The notes beneath the pieces were generated by a model that saw nothing but the letters and a program-made list of their open reading frames with translations, had not been told where the DNA came from and ran no database searches. Below, piece by piece: positions 22,691 to 33,207 of a stretch of 64,000 nt of DNA (position 1 is the stretch's first letter; each line of letters begins with the position of its first letter). The DNA is from Chara braunii (lineage: Eukaryota; Streptophyta; Charophyceae; Charales; Characeae): positions 2,978,959 to 3,042,958 of the forward strand of contig BFEA01000047.1 of NCBI GenBank assembly GCA_003427395.1. Reading direction: 5' to 3'. Position numbers and translations under genes: made by a program.

Positions 22691-23374
22691 GGGGTCCTTG
22701 TCCAGCTTACCCCGTTCTCTCTTCGATATACACACATGATGTTGCCTATACATCTCGATACATTGACATATACATAGCTTGCGAATGGGCTACACACACA
22801 AGTTTTCACACATAGTGTTGTATGTACATCTTCATACATAGATACACGAAGCATACACAGCCTTCGGGTTTACACATACATTTCGAACTACACAACTATC
22901 AGACTGGGGGGGGTCTAGTCACTGGGTGGGGTCTAGTATCTGCGGTAGGGACAGGTACGGGCCACCGGAGTTCCTACTGATATTCGAGTAGAACTTCTCT
23001 AGTGGCTATATATAAGGCTTAAACCCTGGGGTAAGGGTAGGGGTATATGTCGCTCAGGCCAGTCCGAGTTCCGCCTGGCCTTGGGTAAGCTAGGGGAAGG
23101 ACGGTAAGATTGCTTCAGTGGGTGCTACCCTATCTGAAACCTAGGGCCCATAGTCTCTTGGGGCCTATAGTAGATTGTCTAGGCCTGGCGTCCGAAGTTC
23201 TCTTTCGACAAGGCTCGTCCGCTTCCACTTCCACCAGGGTTGGGCAACCTATCAGCCCTGGTGCCTATCACTGCTGTTCGGTCCAAGTTACCTGCCCATT
23301 GGTAGGGTAATGGTCCTGAGTGCTGGTCACACTAAGGTAGGATAGTGGGATAGGGGGTGCGCTAGGAGTATTGA

Positions 23375-23574
23375 NNNNNNNNNNNNNNNNNNNNNNNNNN
23401 NNNNNNNNNNNNNNNNNNNNNNNNNNNNNNNNNNNNNNNNNNNNNNNNNNNNNNNNNNNNNNNNNNNNNNNNNNNNNNNNNNNNNNNNNNNNNNNNNNNN
23501 NNNNNNNNNNNNNNNNNNNNNNNNNNNNNNNNNNNNNNNNNNNNNNNNNNNNNNNNNNNNNNNNNNNNNNNNNN
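23375..23574. other. Assembly gap (200 N)
   Basis: Undetermined sequence, followed by A12 and CAACAACAACAACG. Open frames that cross it are meaningless. Confidence 1.
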
Positions 23575-23959
23575 AAAAAAAAAAAACAACAACAACAACG
23601 AGAATATAGTATATACAAATAAAGTTTGAAAAAATAATAATTTTTTTCATGCCCCGAAATAAAGGAAAAACAAAAAGTGAAAAGAGAGAAAAAACAAATT
23701 AGTGAGTGGGCAAGCAAGTTGACACCACCATCTTTGCCGATTTTTCATTTTTTTTTGGCTGAACAGAATGGCTTCATACCTTACATCACAAAGAACTCAC
23801 AGAAAAATGTTCAGAAAAAAATAATAATATTTAGGTGTGCCAAAATAATTTTTTGCATGGTCCGAACCCCTTCAGGTTGGGGCCCCGTACGGGGACCCAA
23901 ACACCCGAACGTTCGGGGGTCAGCTTAGGGGTCTCCGTACGTTCGGCCTGGCAACCCTG

Positions 23960-25420
23960 ACCACCAGTACATAGGCACCAGCCAAAAGGCAGCCTGGAAC
24001 GCTACTTTTTTCTTTGGCGCGCTGTGCGTTTTGAGGCTCGGAAAGGGAAGGGTCAAAAGTACAGGTGGCCTTCAAGAATTGGGCCAGCTCTAAGTTCAAG
24101 AGATGTGTATAAATGCGTATAAATTGGGATCAGCCCCCGGGCCAATTCTCAACTAGGAGAGCCGCGAAGGCCCCACTGAGGTTCGGTTTCAAGTGGTACC
24201 GCCCCATTCCTTAATCCTTCTTCTAGATTTTCTCAGTCTGACTAGAGGGAAAGAAAGAGCGGGTCGGATTTAAAATTCAAATCTGAAAGGTCCCAACCTA
24301 GTGGTCGCACAATTTGGAAGGCTGGGTTGGTCCCTGTTCCTGGCTATTATTAGCAAGAGGACTGGAGGCCTGATTATGAGACAAGTGCGGGGCATGCAAT
24401 GCAGGTGAGAGACTGTTTGCTGGTATCAGATAGTAGGGCATGCTGGAGAGGTCGATTGCGGTGGCGAACATAGTTTGTTGCACGGCCAGGACCAGACTGC
24501 AGGAGTGTCCTCGCTATCACTCACTCACACTCACTCACGAGGACACTCAGTCAATCCCCTGTCTTCAGGGTAATCAATGCGGGCAGGTTGGAAGACAGTC
24601 AGAAACGTCTCAGCGTGATTGAAATGGTTGTTGTGTCAGGGACGCTGGACCCGATTTCCAGCAGGTGTTGCTCCACCCAATACATGGAGCCTCCCCGGGG
24701 GAGATAGAGGCATCTGCTCATACCAGCGCCCCTATCTCCCATACGGGCTGTTGCTTTGAGAAAAAAAAAAAAAAAAAAAGTTTAACAAACAAACGAAAGA
24801 CTGCAGGGGTATCCATAATAGCTCACTACGTGGTCAGGATCCCGTTGGCTGCACAATCACAACTGGCTGCAAGGGTCAATATCCGGTTGTAGAGAGCGGA
24901 AGTACAGGATTGCTTGACACAGGGGGAGGAAGTCGAGCACTAAAACCCGCAGCGCACTCTAGAGGACTCACTCGCAGGGCTAGCCAGACCCTAGTGCTGT
25001 GACCGTGAGTCAACAAGGGAGGGCAGAACCATATCCGGCTGTGGGTTTCTGGTCGGAGGCCACAACCATAGCCAAAAAACATAAGTGACTCAATGATGAA
25101 GCACAACCATTAGCAAAAATAAAAACAAAAAGAAAAAGAAAAGCAAGGGCAGATTGAAACCATTAAATTTCTCATTCTTCTTTGAACTCCACCTCCACTG
25201 TGCCTCTCACGTGTAAGGCTCGCTACGTTGATGAAGTTGAGCGCGAGCTGCCCCCATCCCCGTATGCCATAACAACCCACTTGCACGTTGTGAGAGAGGC
25301 AGAGTGAAGGGGAAGGTGTTAAACACAGGGAAAAGAGACAGAGAGAGAACAAAAGAATGGAAGAGGGAAAATACGGAGTGTAGAATGAGGAAGAGGGCAA
25401 AGGAAAGGGCATGAAAAAGC
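23960..25420. other. Intergenic, with one dispersed repeat
   Basis: No gene is recognised. The repeat at 24540-24780 is listed separately. Sequence 25100-25420 is the pyrimidine-rich (minus-strand) 3' flank of the Josephin/RING frame, and its long open frames reflect low complexity. Confidence 0.5.
24540..24780 (+). repeat. Dispersed repeat, copy 1 (ends in A19)
   Basis: It shares CTCAGTCAATCCCCTG, GGGTAATCAATGC.GGCA, GCTGGACCC..TTTCCAGCA, CAGGTGTTGCTCC, ATGGAGCCTCCCC and TCTGCTC.TACCAGC with 44171-44440 in the same order and orientation. The A-run at 24760-24779 suggests a retroposed copy. Class unknown. Confidence 0.7.
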
Positions 25421-25423
25421 TCA

Positions 25424-25822
25424 AGAATGAGGTTGTCCTTGACGACAAAAAGGACACACATTGTAAGGATGGGGTGGATGAGCGCATGGAAGACCTAACT
25501 GAGTATTCTCAAAACAACAACTGCCACGACGGCTGGCATTAAGCATGCCAACCATACATTCCTNACAAATAGCATGTCTATTGCAAACCAGAATAAAGGA
25601 AGAACGCTCCCCACAAAAGAGCATGCATTCAGCATAGCGTCCGTGGCCACAAAATGGACATATAGTGTCCGGATGAGGAGGGTGCCTGCAGTCAGGAACG
25701 GAGGGACAATCCTCTACACACATGGATGCAGAAACCATATCATGGTAGTGATTGTGACAAAGATGATGGTGAGTACACCCAAGTGCAACAGTGTCCGTGG
25801 CTGTACAAAGGAGAAGGTCACA
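25424..25822 (-). other. Tandem RING-like Cys/His zinc modules
   Basis: Module 1 (about 25822-25645) has CDLLLC, then CTHHHLCHNH, and closes with CRHPPHPDTICPFCGHG. Module 2 (about 25645-25424) has CMLFCGE, CNRHAIC.EC, and closes with CAHPPHPYNVCPFCRQG. The core C-x2-H-x2-C-x2-[CH]...C-x2-C is the second half of a C3HC4 RING. The first Cys pairs are spaced C-x3-C/C-x4-C rather than C-x2-C, so the fold is RING-like, not proven. One residue at 25564 is undetermined. The two modules evidently arose by duplication. Confidence 0.6.
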
Positions 25823-26341
25823 TAGTGTGTGTACATTTTACTGCTGCACTGCGATGGCAGAGGAATGATCTTCGACATAAAGGAGATTGCGGACAGATTG
25901 ATGTGGCAAGAGAACAGCATCATAGAGTAAGAAATCAGTAATATCAATCATGGCATGGACCATGACACCGTCGTTTCACACCTCCCAATGGTCAGAGGCG
26001 TGTACAATAGCCATGTAATGGCCAGGCCCGTGCACAATGCAGGCAGAGATGTGGGATGGAGGATTAAACAACTCACCTGGTAGAGCATGGCGTAGTTCAA
26101 GGTGGCAGTTCCTCATCGCTATTTCTAGGACAACAATGGTAAAACATCCTTCCCTGGTGTAATTACGATGCTCTGGCTGTAGGTCAAGGGGATCAGCGAG
26201 ATTAGCGAGATCAACATCAAGCTGTAGGGCAATTGCAAGGAAATCTGGTGGTGTATACAACGACCGATTGAAAATGTGAAGGCAGCTATTAGTTGCATTC
26301 AGACCACAGAGATTGACGGAGATCTCAGGCTGGTTTGGTTG

Positions 26342-26647
26342 GTCAGTCATTTGTAGATCACCCGTGGGGTCTGCGCAGGGTGGTGCACAAGTATGCGGTT
26401 CATCCATATGATCCTGGTCAACCATATGCAAATCCCTCGTAGGGTCTGCGCCATTTGGGATTAAATGCAGTCCAAGCAGATCATGTTCCAGTCCCTCAGC
26501 GTTCGGGGCCACACAGGGTGGGGCACAAGTATGTGGTTCATTCATATGATCCTGGTCAGCCATTTGCAAATTCTCTGTGTGGTCTATGCCTTGTGGGGTT
26601 AAATGCAATCCAAGCTGATCATGTTCCAGGCCCTCAGCGTTCGGGGC
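26342..26647 (-). repeat. 46-residue (138-bp) repeats in the Josephin protein N-terminus
   Basis: APNAEGLEHD.LGLHL.P, then D.T..L.M.DQDHM.EPHTCAPPC, occurs twice, with a shorter third piece (ADPTGDLQMTDQ). The DNA phase is preserved and most differences are substitutions, so the repeat has evolved as coding sequence. Confidence 0.75.
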
Positions 26648-26819
26648 CGCATGTTGTACAGCTGGGGGACAAATGAACATGGAAGGGCATAAAACCTGGT
26701 GCTGTGGCTGTGTGCAAGCAGTTAGACTGTCTGCAGGAGGCATAGGAGCGGATGTATCCGTTTGGGACAACGGAACCGCAACAACCTGTGGAGGAGGCAC
26801 AAAGAAAATTGGGGTAGAC

Positions 26820-28429
26820 AAAGAAGCGGAGTGGCAAGACCGTTCCTTCCTACTCCATCGGGGAGAACGGCCTCATGTACTGGCATGGCAGATCTGGTCA
26901 GCTAGAACGACGTATCTGCGTTCCCTCCACCGGATAGCTCCGCGTCCAGGCTGTAGCAGAGTTCCATGACCAGGCAGTTGCCGGTCATATGGGTTTCCAC
27001 AAGACGTTGGCTCGTGTTTGTCGCCTATACGTCTGGCCGAAGTCCAAGGACTTTGTCAAAGCCTACATCCAGGAGTGTNCNACCTGCCANGAGGTGAACA
27101 GTGCGAACCACCTTCCGTATGGGTTACTTCAGCCCCTACCCATACCTGAGGGTCGTTGGCAGTCCATCTCGATGGATTTCATTGGTCCCCTTCGCCCACC
27201 CACTGAGCGCGGTCATGATGCTATCTTGGTCGTCGTCGATCGCTTCACGAAGCGTGCACGTTTTGTCCCATGCCGCTATTGCATTAGCGCTCGTGAGGTC
27301 GCCGACATCGTCTTCGACCGAGTCGTGAGAGATCACGGCTTACCCCAGAGCATCATCTCCGACCGTGACCTGCGCTTTACAAGCACATTCAAGCGACGCC
27401 TACACGAGGTGTACGGATCCGCTTCTCATCGTCTTACCACCCTTAAACGGATGGTCAGACTGAGGTCACCAATAAAACTCTTGGTAATATCCTCCGAAAG
27501 TTTGTTAGGGATGACCAGCAGTGGGACTTACACTTAGCCCACGCGGAGATTGCGTACAACCACGCTGTTTCACCAACCACGGGGATGTCGCCATTCTAGT
27601 GCGACCTCGACTACCACCCTCGCGTACCCGCGGATTTCCTACTACCATCGCGGTTGCGCCCAGACACTCGTTGCCCTGAGCTTGACGACTGGATCGCCCA
27701 CATGGCGGCGATTATGAAGCGCGCATACGAGAGTTTAGCCGACTCCCAGACTCGCATGGCCGCACGAGCGAACCGATGACGAATGGATCATCCATTCAAA
27801 GTCGGTGACGATGTGCTCGTCGACGCACGCCACTTACAGCTCGAAGCAGATATGCTTCGCAAGTTCAGGCGTCGTTTCTTCGGTCCATGCCGCATCCTTC
27901 AGGCCGTCGGTTCTGATACTGCCGCTAGTCCGGTCAACTTCCGTGTGAAGCTACCTGATTACCTTCGACAGGGTCGCGTACACATGTTTACCACGTCTCC
28001 TTGCTGCGTCCTTATCGCAGACCGTCCGAGCGCTTCGCCGGACGCCCTTATGAGCGCCCTCCACCTATCATGGTGGACGGTCACGAGGAGTTCGTTGTTT
28101 CCGACATCGTATCACGCCGAGTTACCGACGATACCCCTCCACGCATCGAGTACCTTGTGCGTTGGAAGGGCTACCCTGATGAGGAGGCTACTTGGGAGCT
28201 CATCGAGCACTTGCAGCACGCCAGGATGTTGGTGCGTGCATATGATCGTGCTCGTCGTGCTGAGACATCTGCTTCTACTCAGCCGACTGACCCTCTTCCT
28301 CCTCCTCCGGCTGAGAAGATTGCTGAGGACGAGTCCATTCCCTCTGAGGCCGTTCCTCGGCCGCAGACGGTCGCCTCCGAGCGTCCACAGTGCACTGATC
28401 GTCGCCCTTCGCGTTACGATGACTGACAC
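26820..28429 (+). pseudogene. Truncated Ty3/gypsy chromovirus pol: integrase and chromodomain
   Basis: The frame opens with YSIGENGLMYWHGR and RRICVP. The integrase zinc-binding region follows (FHDQAVAGHMGFHKT ... ECxTCxE), then core motifs WQSISMDFIGPL and IISDRDLRF, and out of frame TDGQTEVTNKTL and AHAEIAYNHA. The GPY-like region KFRRRFFGPCRILQ comes next, then a chromodomain at 28090-28240 (EYLVRWKGYPDEEATWELIE). Protease, RT and RNase H are absent, so the element is cut at its 5' side where the Josephin frame begins. Stops near 26935, 27597 and 27777 and at least two frameshifts (about 27440 and 27990) make it inactive. Chromodomains of this class direct integration to heterochromatin. 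Confidence 0.85.
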
Positions 28430-29654
28430 TCTTATCCTCTATCTTTCCCCACTGACTCACACCATCAGGTACTCCATCATCAACTCTTCTTCAGGATGTC
28501 AGCGTTTTGCGGCTCTGCTTCGACATCGACTCGACTGCTACTTCATCGACGTCATCGACCACTTCGACGACTTCAGCTACTTTGGACATGACTACTTCAC
28601 GTCACGACCCTACCCTGTATACACCCTTGCCTCGGTCGCATGATGGTTCTCACTTAGCTGGGTCTCTTTGAGTTTGGCTCTCCCTTGGTATCGCATAGGC
28701 ATTGGGACCGTAGTGTTATCTTGGCTTCCTTGCTCCCAGATCTAGCTCCCTCTCCCGGTTGGTGAGTCGTGTGCATGTTTCCCTCACCCACTGCCCTCAT
28801 CACCCTAGCGCCGGCTATTGCATGCCTCTAGTTCGGCATAACTCCACCCTATTCCAGGCTCCCCCTTTTCATGATCGACCCTGCATGGTGTCACGCTTTT
28901 GTCGAGCATTACCCGCCTTGATGGTCTATCTGTTAGGGTCATTGGTTTTGTTTCGCTACCACTCTCCCACCTTGAGCCTAATAACCTATCCCACCTTCAT
29001 GTGTGACTGCCCTTAGGAGTTTCGATTCTTAGGCTGCATTCACCCCCTCTGAGACCATCCCACTCTTAGTGGTTCAGCGACATGACATGATCTTGTGACA
29101 TATTGCGCTTTTCCTTTCAGCACTGAGACCACTGCCTCCAAGACTTTAGGATTATATCATACTACATTTCATTTTCTGCTGTGAGCTAGGATATGTATGT
29201 CAGACATTTGTTTTTATTTTGACATTATGTAGCTTAGGATGCATCGCATGGACTCTGCATGGAGCTTGCTCCGCATCCTAGATTTCTCAGCTTTCTTTAT
29301 TGCAGAGTTCCGCTGCTTTTGCGGATAGCGTGTTTATGGCTCTTGCGATCCATTACAGGTCTGATGATCGTGCAACGGGCCTTCATCTGCCCTGGCCTAC
29401 AGCCAGGGCCTATTTGGCTATTTGCCCAGTTCGGCCTGTGGGACCAGGCCGTAGCCTGACCCCACTGGTCGTGTGTTGTTCTAGTCCTGCCCGGTACCAC
29501 TGTCGGTACCAGTCCAGTCCAGTCCAGTCAGTCAGTCCGCTGGGGGTATACCCCAGCACTTGTCTGTTTTTCGTCATTCTTCACTTTTGCAGATCTTGGA
29601 GTACGTGTGTGTTGAGTCTGCGTCGGAGCTGCGCTGTCCCTTCCAACTCCATCT
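28430..29654. other. Downstream of the gypsy fragment; possible LTR/3' region, no gene
   Basis: No domain is recognised. It is likely 3' non-coding or LTR sequence of the Ty3 element, but no second LTR copy is present to prove it. A small GTCCA repeat and a near-palindrome GCTGGGGGTATACCCCAGC lie at 29510-29557. Confidence 0.4.
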
Positions 29655-30330
29655 CTATCTCCTCCCTCGTCTACCCTTCGTCTCCATCCTGTCGGACCGC
29701 CATCCCGGCGGGTCCGGCACATCCCTCGCCAAGTGGCGATGTTGTGCATGTCGTCGACGATGGTACACAATAAGAGGAGTGGCGATGTTTCTAACAGAAG
29801 ATGAGGATGTCACTAGCAATGAAGGCGGAACAATGGGAAGAATGGAAACCGGAGAATCGGTTCTCAAACGAGACCGTGGAGGAGATGGGGGTGGCGAGGA
29901 GGAACGCAGCCGTCTGCGGCCAAGCACAGAAAGGGATGAAAGGGGGGTGGATTNGGCANGATGTCGGAACATAGGACGCGAGTGTCGGGCTGGGGTAGAG
30001 AAAGCTATACCAGTAAAAACTATAGCATGAGAAATTCGAGCTACAGAAGCAGAGGAAGTGGTAAAAAGTGGAACCTCAGCAGAGACAACTGTTGTAGCAG
30101 GAACCGCAGTGGTAAAAAGTGGAACCGCAGCAGAGACAATTGTTGTAGCAAGAACCGCAGCAGAGGCAACTTCCGTAGCAGGGACCTCAGCGGAGGCAAC
30201 TTCCGTAGCAGAAACTGCCGGAGTGAAACCCGGAGTTGAAACAGCAGCAATAGAAACTGCAGCAGTGGAGACCACAGCGGTGGAAGCGGCGGCGGTGCGA
30301 ACCGCAACAGTGGGAACTGCATTAGCAGCA
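29655..30330 (-). repeat. Ala/Val/Thr-coding low-complexity repeat 3' of PLE C
   Basis: From 30330 to 30040 the minus strand reads repeats such as ATEVASAEVPATEVASAAV, from 15-, 18- and 24-bp DNA units (GTAGCAGGAACC, GCAGAGACAACT). The frame is the one used by the RT C-terminus upstream, but stops lie between. It could be a decayed C-terminal extension or simply a minisatellite. Confidence 0.5.
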
Positions 30331-30479
30331 GATTAACAAGCAGTGACAGGACGAGAGCGATGTGGGGATAAAGAAGAAAGTGGGTGATGCAAGGACCATC
30401 GCAGCATGCGTCGGAACCATTGAGAGAGACGGATGACGTGTGTAGGATAGCGACGTTGGTGGGAGCGTGTGTAGCAGGT

Positions 30480-33207
30480 TCATCCTTTAGCGAGGGTTGG
30501 TGGAAAATGGCCACGAGAAAGCATGCGACGAGTGAGTGTTGTCGCTGCAGTTCGGAAGTCCTGCCAATTATTGTAGATGCGTTCAAATCTAGTCAATTGC
30601 GCAGTGAACACACTGGCCAGTTGATGGGAAGGGAAGTTGGAGGTAGCACTTGGATAGCGAATAACAGGGAAATCCCAAGCAGTCGCTTTATCAAACTTGA
30701 ACACGCTCATGCGAAGCGAACCATCAGAACGTACCCGTAGATGCATACCTAAAAAGGTACACGACTCGGAGTTATCCGTAGTCGTAGTTTCCTTCCACTC
30801 GAGCCCATAGTGCTCTGAAGGAGGAGGTTATTGCCCCCATGAAAGAACATCATCAATGAGGCGATAAGTGAAGGTGTATCGCTGAGCAGCTTGGGGATCA
30901 TTTTGACGAATGTCATCAATAAAGCGTGCTTCATCCCAATAGAGCGTTAGATTGGAGATTTATGGACCAGCATTTGTTCCCATTGGAATACCAATGATTT
31001 GTTGTCGAAGACTACCATCTCTAGTGTACAGAAAAGTGTTTTCTACAACAAAGCGAAGATGTTGGAGAATCTGAGAAACGGAAAGGTTGTTTGGTCCTGA
31101 ATCGGTTGTCCATTGGCCAGAGCAAGGCCCGCGAATNAACATGTTCAAGGCTCTGCAGCGCGAATGCATGNGGGTATGCTGAAGNGCATAAGCATGAGCT
31201 TCATCAACAGCCNTTGCCACATTATTCANAATGCGNTCATGAGGAAGGTTGGTGTACATTGTGGTGAAATCAACCGTGCGAGTAGAGAGGCCACGTAGAG
31301 AGGACACATTGTTTTTCAGGTCAATCGCCACCTCATCGACATTCTGGACGATTCAGCACCGTCAAACACCTTCCTGTTGATATAGCTCAGTGTCTTTCTC
31401 ACGAAGAGTAGAGATCACGCNTTGCAAAGCAGTGCTGAGACAGGACGAAGTAGCCGTTGTGCTAGCCAAGGGTTTGTGAGGAGGCCGTTCATGAATGGTG
31501 CGAATTGAAGGACGAGAGCGAGTGCGTGGGGGGACAGGACAAGTATTCTGTGTTATGACTCCAAGAATGTTGCGAAGAGCTGGAGGAGACTTGTGGGCTT
31601 TCAACACATAGTATAGGTGAGGCAGGGTATCAATGTGGGTATAACCCCAATGGTGATTCCATAGTGCATGGAGGTTGAGCACATCAGCAACGGATTCAAG
31701 ACGACGAGTATAAGCGGGACTGTCCAAATGGGTAGAGAGGTGAAACAAATACCAATTCTTGCAACAAATTGCCAAATTGTGGGATAATTTGTCCACAGGG
31801 ACAATGACAAAGTGTTGTTGCATATGGCGTAAGGAGGCATGTGCACAACGAAGTGAATGTTGCTGGCTCACATGATTGGAAGACGAAGTCGCATTGGATT
31901 GACAATGCCCAAGGATTGTAGAGCGCCAGCTATGCAATTTTTGAGAAAGGGACGAGAAAGAAGCAGATCGAGAGTGTCTAGCAAAAGTATTCTTGTAACT
32001 GACAATGTACTCATCCAGTTCTGAGAAAGGGACGAGAAAGGAGCAGTCTCCCCGTTCAAACGGTATTTCGAACCTTCTTGAAAAAGTTTGCGAAGGTTAT
32101 CGTCTGAGATGATATTGTAATCAACAGAGACAACATGGTCGTCCACAAGATCTTAACAATGCGGAAAGGCCCGGCAGCATTTGCAGTTCAAGGAGTCTGG
32201 TAAGGTCATGTCAGGAGCAACACTCAATGCCACATCAGTAAAGTTGCAAAATTGGACATGTGTGGGTGACATCTACTTGTCACATACACGAACATGTGCG
32301 ACCGCTTGAGGGTCAGGGTGCAATGCAACTACTTCTGCCAACTGCAACACATGGCACTAGTTCGTGGCACGAACTACCTCATGCACATGTACGACCTTAA
32401 TATGGTCCGTAAATGGGTCACGAGGTTGTGTTGTGTAACGTTGGCGGGTATGCTGGGATTTTCGGATGAGGCATTCGAGTTCTCGAATGTCTATTGTCAT
32501 GTCCGCATTGGAAACATTGTTATAAAGCCATTGCAAAAGTCGTGCCCGCCACGCTGGTTGTGCCCGCTCAATGTCAGCCTTGACACGATACCAGTTACCC
32601 GAAGCAACTTCATTAAGAAGGCGATGGAGTGAGGTACGAATTACGAGTTGGGGACCTGGACGAAGATCAATAGCAAATGACGGAGGCGAAGGCGTTGGGA
32701 GCAGAGGTAAAGCCCGAGAGGATGTTGGCAAAAGAGGTGCAACATGAGAGCCAACGGGTGTTAGCTAAAGAGGTGCAACATAGGAGCCAACGGGTATTGG
32801 CAAAAGGGGTGATGTGTGAGGAGGATTACTGATGCAGGAATAGGTGGAGCAGGTGATGGCTGAGCAAAAGGGGATTGAGGAACGAACGACTGAGGGCCCA
32901 TTTGTGTCCATCGGGAAGGACGTAAATGTCGTCGTGGAGATGGCAATCTAGCCATTGGAAGGACTGCATTGAAACCGACTGGGTGAAGCGTTCGAAGTTC
33001 TCGAACCAAAAAACCCTCGCGGGGTGCAGCAGCCCTCCGAAAGAGGCCATGATCAACAAGACCTCCAGACGTATGATACAGGGTAGGATCGATGCATTCC
33101 AGGGGCCAAGCCGCAAAGTTGAATGTTGGTTGCCCACTCATTGAGCGGTAGAAATGGCGATGGTGAAAAGCAACAGAAGAGTGTCGTGTATGCCAATGTA
33201 GCTGCAT
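30480..33207 (-). pseudogene. Penelope-like element C, arm 1: reverse transcriptase with CxC motif
   Basis: On the minus strand, an N-terminal region of unknown function (33207-32357; Pro-rich linker, then RARLLQWLYNNVSNADMTID) is followed by LNCKCCRAF (CxC, 32174-32185). Next comes DDHVVSVDYNIISDDNLRKL, a PLE-type linker. The RT follows: FAIVPVDK-like fingers, DFTTMYTNLPH, QQIIGIPMGTNAGPEIS and the catalytic YRLIDDVLS near 30841-30864. The thumb region is LGMHLRVRSDG, AWDFPVIRYPSATSNFPSH and RFERIYNNWQDF. Stops (for example TAA after LIDDVLSWGQ), frameshifts and several undetermined bases inactivate it. No GIY-YIG endonuclease is visible, so it may be an endonuclease-less or 5'-replaced PLE. 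Confidence 0.75.

Larger units (their letters stand above)
21958..23959. mobile_element. Candidate hAT-like element with nested insertion and gap
   Basis: The left end TAGGGTTGTCGGCGTTCGG and the right end (reverse strand CAGGGTTGCCAGGCCGAACG) are imperfect inverted repeats. Flanking octamers ACGATCAG (21950) and ACCACCAG (23960) agree at 6 of 8 positions, as an old target duplication might. The interior segments GAGTGGGC.AGCA..TT...GACACC.CCATC at 22226 and 23701 are direct repeats, so about 1.4 kb between them, including SINE-like sequence and a 200-bp gap, looks inserted or duplicated. No transposase is seen. Confidence 0.45.
25421..26872 (-). pseudogene. Josephin-type protease domain fused in frame to two RING-like zinc modules; two in-frame stops
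   Basis: One frame runs from 26872 to 25421, broken only by TGA (25976-25978) and TAA (25838-25840). It has no ATG before 26741-26743, so the 5' end may be missing. A Pro-rich N-terminus is followed by 46-residue repeats and then a Josephin-like domain. VNLCGLNATNSC (Cys codon 26306-26308) matches the ataxin-3 active-site Cys motif. TPPDFLAIALQLD and GCFTIVVLEIAMRNCHLEL match the following helices. GPGHYMAIV gives the catalytic His (26018-26020). HWEV-stop-ND places Asn (25973-25975) exactly 15 codons after that His, the same spacing as in ataxin-3. After the TAA come two Cys/His modules. Josephins cleave ubiquitin chains and RING domains recruit E2 enzymes. A combined enzyme is inferred. This could be a decayed gene, a spliced gene or a recoded one. 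Confidence 0.6.

Noticed and set aside
26455..26969. Plus-strand open frames opposite the Josephin domain
   Set aside because: They are the antisense of the Josephin frame and have no recognisable motif, whereas the minus frame carries aligned catalytic residues.
28112..28643. Alternative open frames over the gypsy chromodomain
   Set aside because: The frame with the chromodomain signature (LVRWKGYPDEEATWE) is the real one; the others are Leu/Ser- or Arg/Glu-rich shadows.
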